From Pseudomonas viridiflava (lineage in GTDB: Bacteria; Pseudomonadota; Gammaproteobacteria; Pseudomonadales; Pseudomonadaceae), in the NCBI RefSeq assembly GCF_900591205.1, contig NZ_UUPU01000027.1:124001-188000 (forward strand): a stretch of DNA of 64,000 bases, written 5' to 3'. A program made the translations under genes and the position numbers. Below are positions 54,112 to 64,000 of the stretch, in pieces. The notes beneath the pieces were generated by a model. It did not search any database. It was not told the DNA's origin and saw nothing but the letters and a program-made list of their open reading frames with translations. How positions within the stretch are numbered: position 1 is the stretch's first letter; the number at the start of each line of letters is the position of its first letter.

Positions 54112-55158
54112 TTATTTTTTCCCCTCAAGTGCTTCGTAGGCATTTTTTATACGGCGGTCATAGTCGCCGTAATCCTTGCCGTTATAGTTACGCGCCATGG
54201 CGACATAGTCTTTTTCCTTCATCGCCTTGATTAATGATGGGCTTTGGCTGCAAAAACTGACAAAAGCCTTTAGTTGATTGCCGGCATTAATCTTGAGTGC
54301 GGCAGTGAATTCAAACACAGACTTGTAACCGCAAGATGCGAAATTGAAGCCCATCATCTGAAACATGCCCCAGGACGCCGACTTCAACGCCGCTTCCTGG
54401 TCCAGCCCAAAGGCCGTGGCCATGGTTTCCCAAGCCTTGGTCTGGTCCTTGTTGTTGGCCTGCCATTGTGGCCCGGCTTTTTTTACATAGGGGTAGGACA
54501 GCAGCGGGTGGGCCTGGTCGTAAATACTCTTGGTGTATTTGCGAAACCAGTGCCCTTCAAACGCGATCACCGGTAATTTGGCTGGCCCGAAACCGGAACG
54601 CCCACCAGATTCGACCGTGGCAAACGCCTTGATGAGGTTCACCGAAATACCATTGCCAAGCTGCGTGGCGGCGTTCTGGAAGTCGGTATCCGTCAGGCTC
54701 ATACCGCCGTCGCAGGTGGACTGCAACATCAGTTGCCGGTTACGCCGCTCGGCTTCGACCATCGCGCGCATGCGGTCCAGGTAAACGTTGACCGTGGCCT
54801 GCACCGCATCGCCCTGGTTATTGCCGAACACATTCAAGAAGCTTGGAATGCGCATCGTCGGGAACGCCTTCACCGGCACTTTCACCGCTTCTTCAATCAG
54901 GCTGTTGAAGGTGCGGCCGGTAGGGTCAATCACGCCGTCAGGGTGCGCATATTTAAGATGACGAAACTGGTACTGGCTGATGCACTGCACCAACTGGCCA
55001 TCGCACTTGCCATTTTCGGCCAGCGGGAACCCCATCTTGGGAATGATCAAGTTGAATAAATACTGGATGCACTGAACATCGGCAGGCAAGTTTCGGGCTT
55101 TACCGGGCGCACCTACCGAGGCACTGATAAGACGGGGCAACCCTTGCAGGCTTTTCAT
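54112..55158 (-). CDS. Peptidoglycan-binding/N-acetylmuramidase protein, copy 1
   Basis: A 348-residue protein without signal peptide. The N-terminal ~110 residues form a peptidoglycan-binding-like module (VQCIQYLFNLII..., ending HPDGVIDPTGRTFNSLIEEAV). An insert of ~50 residues follows (AFPTMRIPSFLNVFGNN...). The muramidase domain (DUF3380/PF11860 type) has the catalytic-Glu context LIKAFATVESGGRSGFG, then VIAFEGHWFRKY and ASWGMFQMMGFN. AAGG sits 9 bases before the ATG at 55158; an ATG right at that site (55167) is less likely. It hydrolyses the glycan backbone; secretion would need a dedicated system such as type VI. Confidence 0.85.
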   Translation of the reverse strand: MKSLQGLPRLISASVGAPGKARNLPADVQCIQYLFNLIIPKMGFPLAENGKCDGQLVQCISQYQFRHLKYAHPDGVIDPTGRTFNSLIEEAVKVPVKAFPTMRIPSFLNVFGNNQGDAVQATVNVYLDRMRAMVEAERRNRQLMLQSTCDGGMSLTDTDFQNAATQLGNGISVNLIKAFATVESGGRSGFGPAKLPVIAFEGHWFRKYTKSIYDQAHPLLSYPYVKKAGPQWQANNKDQTKAWETMATAFGLDQEAALKSASWGMFQMMGFNFASCGYKSVFEFTAALKINAGNQLKAFVSFCSQSPSLIKAMKEKDYVAMARNYNGKDYGDYDRRIKNAYEALEGKK

Positions 55159-55278
55159 CACAGACATCCTTGTTAGTTAAAGAAGTGATAGCACTTCAAT
55201 ATCAACTTCGCACTCTTGTCATATTCTGAAACAAGTAGCGAGCGCAAGCTAACAAGTTGGTTTTGGGTTGTCCAGAGG

Positions 55279-55313
55279 GCGCATTGATAGCTGTGAAACA
55301 GCTATCAATGCGC
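55279..55313. repeat. Perfect 15-bp hairpin between the two muramidase genes
   Basis: GCGCATTGATAGCTG / CAGCTATCAATGCGC with loop TGAAA, 33 bases after the stop of the second muramidase copy (minus strand). It is stable and probably shapes that transcript's end, but has no T-run. No other copy was noticed in this window. Confidence 0.7.
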
Positions 55314-55345
55314 TGCGCAATAAAACTGCAATGGTTGCGCTGCGG

Positions 55346-56266
55346 CTATTTTTTCTTCTCCAGAGATTCGTAGGTTCTCTTGATGCGTTTGTCGTAATCG
55401 CCGAAGTCCTGACCGTTGTAGTGACGCGCCATGCCGACGTAATCCTTGGTTTTCATGGCTTTGACCAACGCCGGGTTCTTGCTGCAAAACCCCACGAATG
55501 CCTTCAATTGCTGACCAGCGTTGAGTTTGATCGCGGTGACAAAATCAAACACGTTCTTGTGCCCGCAGGCCGCGAAATTGAAGCCCATGATTTGAAACAT
55601 GCCGTAGGACGCTGACATCAATGCAGCCTCCGAGTCCAGGTTGAACGCAGCGAGCAGGGTCTTCCATGCCGTGGCCTGATCCTTGTTGTTGGCGCGCCAT
55701 TGCGGGCCGGCCTTTTCAAGATACGGGTAGGACAACACAGGGTAGGTCTTGTCGTACTTGCGCTGGGTGTACTTGCGGAAGATATGGCCCTCATAAGCGA
55801 CCACCGGCATCAATGCCGGCCCGAACCCGGAGCGCCCACCAGACTCCACGATGGCGAATGCCTTGATGATATTCACTGCAATACCGTTGCCCATCTGAGT
55901 GGCGGCATTCTGAAAGTCGGCGTCGGTCAAGGTCACGCCACCATCACATGTGGCCTTGGTTAACAACTGTTGTTGGTCCGATGCAGGGGACGGATCAGCC
56001 TTGCGCGCATCCTCGAGCAGGCTGTTGAACGTGCGACCTTTAGGGTCGATCACCCCATCGGGTTTAACGACTTTGAGACGATTTACTTGATAATTGCTGA
56101 TGCGTTCGACCAACAAGGGACCGGCCTTGCCGTCTTCCAACAAACGCAAAGTGTCTTTGGGTGCGATCAGATTAAACAGGCGTTGAATGTAGCGAACATC
56201 GGCAGGGTCATTGACGGCCTTGCCAAGCGTACCGACTGAAGCCTTGATGGAAACAGGACTGGTCAT
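55346..56266 (-). CDS. Peptidoglycan-binding/N-acetylmuramidase protein, copy 2
   Basis: A 306-residue paralog of the protein at 54112, without the 50-residue insert. It has the peptidoglycan-binding module (VRYIQRLFNLIAPKDTLRLLEDGKAGPLLVERISNYQVNRLKVVKPDGVIDPKGRTFNSLLEDA), the catalytic context IIKAFAIVESGGRSGFGPAL, and ASYGMFQIMGFNFAACGHKN. The leaders of both copies match: AAGG, then an ATG, then 6 bases and the in-frame ATG used here. No exported partner follows this copy; the gap to copy 1 is 187 bases with a hairpin. No signal peptide is seen. Confidence 0.85.
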   Translation of the reverse strand: MTSPVSIKASVGTLGKAVNDPADVRYIQRLFNLIAPKDTLRLLEDGKAGPLLVERISNYQVNRLKVVKPDGVIDPKGRTFNSLLEDARKADPSPASDQQQLLTKATCDGGVTLTDADFQNAATQMGNGIAVNIIKAFAIVESGGRSGFGPALMPVVAYEGHIFRKYTQRKYDKTYPVLSYPYLEKAGPQWRANNKDQATAWKTLLAAFNLDSEAALMSASYGMFQIMGFNFAACGHKNVFDFVTAIKLNAGQQLKAFVGFCSKNPALVKAMKTKDYVGMARHYNGQDFGDYDKRIKRTYESLEKKK

Positions 56267-56461
56267 GGCAATCATCCTTGTTCAGGAATTGAGTGCTCTC
56301 ACCTCTTCACTACTCCAGCACTGGGTTCGTTTGCATGATTGACGCTAGCAGGCAGCTTGGCGTTGTCCAGCCGTCATCGACTGCGCAATTGACATCGGCA
56401 GATGAGTGAACAGGCGTTTTGATTTGAAACAGGAGGGTCATTCAAGGAAGAGCGTTATGGA
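56267..56461. other. Short gap between muramidase gene and SRP RNA
   Basis: No gene is seen in these 195 bases. The start region of the muramidase gene (56267-56300) carries the AAGG ribosome site; the rest shows no repeat or strong hairpin. Confidence 0.5.
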
Positions 56462-56571
56462 GGCAACCCCACCAGCCACACCCCGGCACACAATGTTCCC
56501 GCTGTGGCTGCTGCCTTCCGGCTCTGACCAGGTTCACGGGTAATCGTTGCGGGGGGACCGATGGGGTCACC
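56462..56571 (-). ncRNA. ffs: Signal recognition particle RNA (4.5S)
   Basis: On the minus strand, about 110 bases fold as a long hairpin. The 5' end GGTGACCCCA pairs (with G-U) to the 3' end TGGGGTTGCC. The SRP core GGTCAGAGCCGGAAGGCAGC, followed by AGCC, matches the Ffh-binding tetraloop region (GGAA loop and symmetric internal loop). It joins Ffh to target membrane proteins. Ends are inferred from pairing. Confidence 0.93.
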
Positions 56572-56603
56572 ATAACGACGCTGGCCTCTCGGCAAGCGGG
56601 GCC

Positions 56604-56631
56604 ATTGTACCGATCTGATCGGAAGTTACAA
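56604..56631 (-). promoter_or_regulatory. ffs: Sigma-70 promoter of ffs
   Basis: On the minus strand, TTGTAA (complement of 56626-56631), a 16-base spacer and TACAAT (complement of 56604-56609). Transcription should begin near 56597, giving a 5' leader of about 25 bases before the mature RNA. Confidence 0.75.
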
Positions 56632-56798
56632 CCGTTGGTTCCGGATTAAAAACATCAGATGCTTCAAGTACTTGCCCGCCACCCCAAGACCTGCATCACA
56701 CCCTGTGGGCGCCGGGCTGGCCCGCAATAGCCTCACCGCGATACCGCTGGCGCACCGAGTCGCCTGCATCGCCAGGCCCGGCGCGCACATAGAGCCAC

Positions 56799-57965
56799 TT
56801 ATTGCGCCTGAACAACCTCGTCTGCCCTGCCGCCCTCTTCCTGGATCACCAGGTGAATGAAGTGCAGCTTGGCGATCACCGCCGGCGGCAGCACGAAGGG
56901 GTAGAAATCCGGCTGACCCATGCTGCGCGACAGCTCGTTGAGCATGCCGGCCAGCTCGATCCAGGCGTTGACGAACGACAGGAACGCCGTACCGCTCGGG
57001 TGTTCGGGGTCGTAGAGGGTGGTGAGGGGGAACGGCTGGTAATCCAGGTCCATCTCGCGGGCACTCATGCCGAAGCCCAGGGCGGTGTCGACGGCGTCCA
57101 TCATGTGCAGGTAATGCGCCCAGGTTTCGGCCCAATCCTCCCAGGGATGCATGGTGGCGTAGGCGCTGACGCAGGTTTGCTGCCAGTCGGGGCGTGGGCC
57201 ATTCTGGTAGTGATGCTCGAGTGCTTCGGCGTAACTGGCGCGTTCGTCGCCGAACAGCTGGCGAAAAGGCTCAAGCCAGTGGCTGTTGGCGATCAAGCGA
57301 TCCCAATAGTAGTGGCCGACCTCATGGCGAAAATGGCCGAGCAGAGTGCGGTAGGGTTCGCGCATCTGCACGCGGACTTTCTCGCGGTGTTCGTCGTCGG
57401 CTTCCTTGATGTCCAGAGTGATCAGACCGTTGGCGTGGCCGGTGGTGGGCGCGTTGCCTTCCAGGTCGATGCCGACGAAATCAAAGGCCAGGCCGGTGTC
57501 TTCGTCGACGCTTTTAGGCACCACTTGCAGGCCCAGGCTGATCAGTTGAGCCACCAGCCGACGCTTGGCGGTTTCGACTTTGCACCAGCGCTCGGGGTTT
57601 TCCGGGATCGACAGGTCGGGAATGGTGCGGTTCAGGCTGCACGCCACACACAATGGCGCGGTGCTGTGGGCGGGAATCAGCCAGTTGCAGGCGGCCGGGG
57701 TGTCGAGGTTGGCGCAGCGGCGGAAGGCGCCGGCGTCGAGGTTATCGTCCTGCAGCCAGGTGTCGGCGACAGGCCCGGGTTGCAGGGACGACAACCGGCT
57801 CTGTTGCGGCTGATAACCCAGCAGCGCCTGGCAAGCCAGGCACTGGCTGTTGCGAAAGAACAGGGATTGCCCGCAACGGCATTGCCATAGCTTGCTGTTA
57901 CGGGATGAACCCGCCGTGAACGGTGCAGCGATGCGCGAACTGAGTTGCTCGAAGTAGCGGAACAT
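56799..57965 (-). CDS. Putative zinc-binding metallopeptidase
   Basis: A 388-residue protein. An N-terminal zinc ribbon uses CRCGQ...CLACQ (residues 29-45), and a second Cys cluster (FRRCAN, AACNW, LCVAC) lies at ~83-109. The protease motif is HEVGHYYWD with H214, E215 and H218, plus downstream ATMHPWEDWAETWAHYLHM supplying a further ligand. This matches the putative zinc-binding peptidase family (COG4307/PF15887 type), whose substrate is unknown. GGAGAG precedes the ATG. A degenerate repeat follows its stop. Confidence 0.88.
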   Translation of the reverse strand: MFRYFEQLSSRIAAPFTAGSSRNSKLWQCRCGQSLFFRNSQCLACQALLGYQPQQSRLSSLQPGPVADTWLQDDNLDAGAFRRCANLDTPAACNWLIPAHSTAPLCVACSLNRTIPDLSIPENPERWCKVETAKRRLVAQLISLGLQVVPKSVDEDTGLAFDFVGIDLEGNAPTTGHANGLITLDIKEADDEHREKVRVQMREPYRTLLGHFRHEVGHYYWDRLIANSHWLEPFRQLFGDERASYAEALEHHYQNGPRPDWQQTCVSAYATMHPWEDWAETWAHYLHMMDAVDTALGFGMSAREMDLDYQPFPLTTLYDPEHPSGTAFLSFVNAWIELAGMLNELSRSMGQPDFYPFVLPPAVIAKLHFIHLVIQEEGGRADEVVQAQ

Positions 57966-58031
57966 GGCGATCTCTCCCTGGGTGACTGAGACTAGATCAT
58001 TTACGCTTCAGAATCGTTCCACTTCGTTGAG

Positions 58032-58073
58032 GGGCGGCTTCGCCACCCGACGCGGGCAAGCCCGCTCGCCACA
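58032..58073. repeat. REP-type repeat, GGCGAGCGGG variant
   Basis: GGGCGGCTTCGCCACCCGA, then CGCGGGCAAGCCCGCTCGCC and ACA: one arm of the variant seen at 11494 and 46781, without its partner, between the ligA stop side and the zinc peptidase start. Confidence 0.7.
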
Positions 58074-58100
58074 GTAAGCCCGCTCTCCAGAGCGGCCGCG

Positions 58101-60499
<2,399 letters not shown>

Positions 60500-60545
60500 A
60501 AATGATGGTGCGCTTAATTCTAATGACAACGCCTGAGGCAAATCC

Positions 60546-61409
60546 TCAGCGTTTCTGCGTCAAGGCGCGACGCTCGAATTCGACGATGCGCTGACGGTAG
60601 TGCTCGATGGTCTGGGCGGTCAGGACGCTGCGTTGATCGTCCTTGAGCTCGCCGTTGAGTTCCTGGGACAGCTTGCGGGCTGCCGCCACCATCACGTCGA
60701 ACGCTTGTTTCGGGTGACGTGGGCCTGGCAGGCCGAGGAAGAAGCTCACCGCCGGGGTGCTGAACAGGTCGATGTCGTCCAGGTCGAAGGTGCCCGGCTT
60801 GACCGCGTTGGCCATGGAGAACAGCACTTCGCCGTTGCCCGCCATGCTCTCGTGACGGTGGAAAATATCCATCTCGCCAAAACGCAGGCCGCTTTCCAGG
60901 ATGTTCTGCAACAGCGCCGGGCCTTTGAAACCAGCGGCGTCGCGGCAGATAACGCTGATCACCAAAACTTCTTCGGCAGCCGGCTGATCGTTGACCGATT
61001 GGCGCGGTGCGTTCTTGCCGGCGTTTTCGTCCGGGAAATCATCATCGCGGCTGCTGAAGCTCGGGCCGTCATCCACATCGAGGTTGAGGTCGCCCTGGTG
61101 CGGCTCGGCAACGGCAGCGCTGGCACGCTTGCCACGCTTGGAGGACGGCTCGCGGGCTTCACGCAATGGCGCGCTCATCGACGGCAAGTCGTGCTCGTCC
61201 AGCTGCGGCTCTTTATGGGTATCGAGCACGCGGGGCGGCCCCAGCAGCTCGGCGCTGCCGTCGTCGTCGGGCAAGTTGGACAGGTTGCGGTCCAGACGGA
61301 ATTTGAGCTTGCCCTTGCCACCGCGCATGCGGCGCCAGCCATCAAAAAGAATACCGGCAATGACAATAATGCCGATGACGATCAGCCACTCGCGCAGACC
61401 GATTTCCAT
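60546..61409 (-). CDS. zipA: Cell division protein ZipA
   Basis: A 287-residue protein with an N-terminal membrane anchor ([25 protein letters not shown]) and a charged/Pro-rich linker of ~110 residues. The C-terminal FtsZ-binding domain is [83 protein letters not shown]. It tethers FtsZ to the inner membrane. Length and the order smc-zipA-ligA are as expected. Confidence 0.96.
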   Translation of the reverse strand: MEIGLREWLIVIGIIVIAGILFDGWRRMRGGKGKLKFRLDRNLSNLPDDDGSAELLGPPRVLDTHKEPQLDEHDLPSMSAPLREAREPSSKRGKRASAAVAEPHQGDLNLDVDDGPSFSSRDDDFPDENAGKNAPRQSVNDQPAAEEVLVISVICRDAAGFKGPALLQNILESGLRFGEMDIFHRHESMAGNGEVLFSMANAVKPGTFDLDDIDLFSTPAVSFFLGLPGPRHPKQAFDVMVAAARKLSQELNGELKDDQRSVLTAQTIEHYRQRIVEFERRALTQKR

Positions 61410-61545
61410 GTAATCCCGTGCCTCTAATAAAAAACGCTGAAAAATAAGGGGTTTAGCACCGTGCAAACCGCTTTAAAACGTGGCGCCAACTCTATGTTCT
61501 GACTGACGTTTTGCCCACGCATACGAAAAATTGACATTAAATTAG

Positions 61546-61620
61546 CACAGTTGGCGAAAGATGTATTGGATTGGCATCTTCGCTTCCCAATAGCATTTTC
61601 ATACGCTGGCGCCAACTGTG
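61546..61620. repeat. Structured inverted-repeat element between smc and zipA
   Basis: CACAGTTGGCG (61546-61556) and CGCCAACTGTG (61610-61620) are perfect 11-base arms, with a nested AAGATG/CATCTT pair inside. CGCCAACT recurs once more near 61484, closer to zipA. No gene lies in 61410-61700, so the element is in the zipA leader or promoter region. Confidence 0.6.
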
Positions 61621-61690
61621 AGCTACAAGCTTCAAGTGACAAGCCTCAAGCTCAAACCCACTCACTTGCAGCTTGCCGCTTACCGCTAAA
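61620..61690. repeat. AGCTTCAAGC-family repeat after smc
   Basis: GAGCTACAAGCTTCAAGTGA, CAAGCCTCAAGCTC and the inverted CTTGCAGCTTGCCGC form an imperfect hairpin that starts 11 bases after the smc stop. It resembles the element at 9037 in sequence and in its position behind a gene, and probably ends smc transcription. Confidence 0.7.
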
Positions 61691-61700
61691 AGCTACGCCG

Positions 61701-64000
61701 CTAGGCGTCCACCATCGCCATCGCCTCTTCGACATCCACCGCCACCAATCGCGAACAACCCGGTTCGTGCATCGTGACGCCCATCAGTTGATCGGCCATT
61801 TCCATGGCGATCTTGTTGTGGGTGATATAGATGAACTGCACGGTCTGGGACATCTCTTTGACCAACCGAGCGTAGCGTCCAACGTTAGCGTCATCCAGCG
61901 GGGCGTCAACTTCATCGAGCATGCAGAACGGCGCCGGGTTCAGCTTGAAGATGGCAAACACCAGGGCCAATGCGGTCAGGGCTTTTTCGCCGCCGGACAA
62001 CAAATGGATGGTGCTGTTCTTCTTGCCCGGAGGCCGCGCCATGATCGTTACCCCTGTATCGAGTAGATCTTCGCCCGTCAGTTCCAAGTAAGCGCTGCCA
62101 CCACCGAAAACTTTCGGGAATAACGCCTGCAAACCGCCATTAATCTGATCAAAGGTATCTTTGAAGCGATTACGGGTTTCCTTGTCAATCTTGCGGATCA
62201 CGTTTTCCAGGGTGTCCAGGGCTTCGACAAGGTCGGCGTTCTGCGCATCCAGATAACGTTTGCGCTCGGACTGCTGCTGGTATTCGTCAATGGCCGCGAG
62301 GTTGATCGCACCGAGCCGCTGGATACGCGCAGCAATCCGTTCAAGTTCTTCTTCGGCGTCTTTCTCGTTGGCCTGGGCCGTCAGCGTATTGAGCACGCCG
62401 TGCAGGTCGTAGCCGTCTTCCAGCAACTGGTCCTGCAGGGTCTTGCGGCGCACGGTCAGGGCTTGCCATTCCATGCGCTGCTGTTCGAGCTGGCCACGGA
62501 TCAACTGGGATTGCTGCTCAGCCTGGGTCCGGCGTTTTTCCGCATCGCGCAACTCGCGGTCGGCGTCTTCCAGGGCGATTTGCGCGGTCTTGAGTTCTTC
62601 GTCGACGGTCATGCGCTTGTCGAGCAACTCTTCGAGCTTGAGGCGCAGCTCTTCCAGCGGCGCTTCGCCCTCCTCCAGGTTGAGGCTCAGTTGCTCGCGC
62701 TTTTCGGTCAGGCGTTCGGACTGCATCTCCAAACGCTCAAGGGCCTGGGCCGTGGACGCGTGCTGGGCCTTGAGCGAACCCAGGCGCACCGCTAACTGGT
62801 GGGCGTGGTCCTTGTGCTGCCGCGCCTCCTGACGCACGCGGTCGAGGCGTTCGCGCAGGCTGTCACGCTGGGCCAGCAGCAGTTCGCGCTGCTCGGTGTC
62901 CAGCGCCATGCTGTCGAGGGCCTCCTGCAACTGCAGGCGCGCTTCGCCGATCTGTTCATGTTCGAGGGCGCGCTGTTCGCCCATCTCCGCCACTTCGTCG
63001 TCGAGACGGGTGCGGCGCAGGGTCAGTTGCTCGGCCTTGGCTTTGCTCGCGGAGAGCTGGGCCTTCAGTTCGCCTTGCTGGCGCGCTTCGTCCTGCAACA
63101 GGCGGCGCAGGTGTTCGCGGCCGGTCTCTTGCTGGCGCTGGGTGGCGCGCAGGGTTTGCAGTTCGGTTTCGAGGCTTTCAAGGGTGGCTTCGCGCTCTTC
63201 ACGCTCGGCGATCAGGTTGACGATTTCCTGGCCACGGGCCAGAACGCCGCTTTGCGCTTCACTGGCACGGCGCACGCGCAAGAAGTGCCGCCCAACCCAG
63301 TAGCCGTCACGGCTGATCAGGCTTTCGCCGGCGCCCAGTTGACCGCGCTGGGCCAGGGCCTGCTCAAGTGATTCGACCGGTTTGACCTGGCCCAGCCATG
63401 GCGACAGATCAATTGCCGCCTCAACTTTATCCAGCAAACTGCCCGGCACCCGCGTGCCGTCAGCGGCCGGGCTGAGCAAGCGCAGATCGCCCTGGGTAAA
63501 ACCGGCCAGGTCGAAGCCGCCAAAATCATCCACCAGCACGGCTTGCAGGTCGGCGCCGAGCACGGTTTCTACCGCCAGCTCCCAACCGGCTTCAACCTTC
63601 AAACCTTCGGCCAGGCGCGGGCGCTCGGCCAGGTGCTGGTCGCGCAGCCATTCGGCAGTGCCGGTGCCAGGGTCGAGGGCGGCTTGCTGCAAGGCTTCCA
63701 GCGATGCCAGCCGGCCATTGAGCCGCTGCAAATCGCCCTGGGCCTGCTGCTGAGCCTGGGTCGCGTGTTGCAGTTGCTGACGCAATTGCTCCAGGCGCTC
63801 CACTTGCTGTTCTTCGCTGGCCTCCAGCTCTTCCAGGGTCATTTCGCTTTCGGCCAGTTGCTCGCTCAGCGCCATGATCGCCGCGTCTTCCGGGTCGGCG
63901 GCGAGCAATACGCGCTCTTCCTGCAGACGGCGCTGGCGCTCGGCCAGGCGTTCCATGCTGGTTTCCAGCTGTTGGATACGCGACTGCTGCACCTCGGCCT
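61701..64000 (-). CDS. smc: Chromosome segregation protein SMC, N-terminal part outside window
   Basis: About 766 residues of an SMC ATPase, open to the right edge. There is a long coiled coil, a hinge domain near residues 130-240 of the visible part (LQAVLVDDFGGFDLAGFTQGDLRLLSPAADGTRVPGSLLDKV), and a second coiled coil. The C-terminal head has the signature HLLSGGEKALTALALVFAIFKLNPAPFCMLDEVDAPLDDANVGRY (ABC signature LSGGE and Walker B LDEVDAPLDD). The Walker A end is missing from the window. It condenses and segregates the chromosome with ScpA/ScpB. Confidence 0.95.
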   Translation of the reverse strand, partial: AEVQQSRIQQLETSMERLAERQRRLQEERVLLAADPEDAAIMALSEQLAESEMTLEELEASEEQQVERLEQLRQQLQHATQAQQQAQGDLQRLNGRLASLEALQQAALDPGTGTAEWLRDQHLAERPRLAEGLKVEAGWELAVETVLGADLQAVLVDDFGGFDLAGFTQGDLRLLSPAADGTRVPGSLLDKVEAAIDLSPWLGQVKPVESLEQALAQRGQLGAGESLISRDGYWVGRHFLRVRRASEAQSGVLARGQEIVNLIAEREEREATLESLETELQTLRATQRQQETGREHLRRLLQDEARQQGELKAQLSASKAKAEQLTLRRTRLDDEVAEMGEQRALEHEQIGEARLQLQEALDSMALDTEQRELLLAQRDSLRERLDRVRQEARQHKDHAHQLAVRLGSLKAQHASTAQALERLEMQSERLTEKREQLSLNLEEGEAPLEELRLKLEELLDKRMTVDEELKTAQIALEDADRELRDAEKRRTQAEQQSQLIRGQLEQQRMEWQALTVRRKTLQDQLLEDGYDLHGVLNTLTAQANEKDAEEELERIAARIQRLGAINLAAIDEYQQQSERKRYLDAQNADLVEALDTLENVIRKIDKETRNRFKDTFDQINGGLQALFPKVFGGGSAYLELTGEDLLDTGVTIMARPPGKKNSTIHLLSGGEKALTALALVFAIFKLNPAPFCMLDEVDAPLDDANVGRYARLVKEMSQTVQFIYITHNKIAMEMADQLMGVTMHEPGCSRLVAVDVEEAMAMVDA

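Noticed and set aside
56626..57135. 169-codon minus-strand frame over the zinc peptidase and the SRP promoter
   Set aside because: It is an out-of-frame shadow of the peptidase gene, with Arg/Gly-rich sequence, and would overlap the ffs promoter.

Overview
The window is a stretch of chromosome from a Pseudomonas of the fluorescens group. The evidence is codon and GC style, dense REP-type intergenic repeats, and blocks whose content and order match what I remember of P. aeruginosa (azoR-LysR-hydrolase-ppiA-ABC; KAS III beside an ECF sigma factor; aer-cco-cco-ccoGHIS-hemN-anr-apt; recR-ybaB-dnaX; ligA-zipA-smc). No database search was run, so ortholog names rest on recognition of motifs and order.

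Layout. 1-5275: a truncated azoreductase, a small secreted protein, a TTG-started LysR regulator, an alpha/beta hydrolase, a periplasmic cyclophilin and an ABC exporter. 5556-9020: aquaporin Z, a FemAB/GNAT-like protein and a porin with an N-terminal coiled coil. 9184-11276: ECF sigma factor with zinc-finger anti-sigma, then a FabH-like KAS III with an 18-bp palindromic operator candidate. 11676-17417: HrpA helicase and AceK. 17807-22480: a chemoreceptor, two EamA transporters and a CPBP protease, followed by what looks like a C-terminal scrap of a WecB-type epimerase.

22781-43522 is the microaerobic block: aerotaxis receptor Aer, two complete cbb3 oxidase operons (ccoNOQP twice), the assembly genes ccoGHIS, a TauE/SafE-type membrane protein, hemN, the regulator anr, and apt. 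ANR/FNR boxes are visible upstream of the first ccoN (inside the neighbouring hydrolase gene), upstream of ccoG, and perfectly upstream of hemN. The regulator, the oxidases, their copper/heme assembly and anaerobic heme synthesis therefore sit together.

This block is interrupted between the second ccoP and ccoG by about 2.5 kb of visibly AT-richer DNA. It carries two minus-strand genes for repeat proteins of a HrpK/HrpF (type III secretion) kind. A near-consensus HrpL promoter (hrp box) precedes the first. This is the most unusual part of the window.

43660-49322: acyl-CoA dehydrogenase, recR, a CurA-like oxidoreductase, ybaB and dnaX. 49456-53456: a periplasmic binding protein, a VOC protein, an EamA transporter with divergent LysR, and a DUF2167 membrane protein. 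53514-56266: two tandem peptidoglycan-binding/N-acetylmuramidase proteins without signal peptides, the first followed immediately by an exported SH3-like protein, which resembles a secreted effector-immunity arrangement. 56462-56571 is the 4.5S SRP RNA with its promoter. 56799-64000: a zinc peptidase, ligA, zipA and the truncated smc. No tRNA, rRNA, CRISPR array, insertion sequence or phage was seen.
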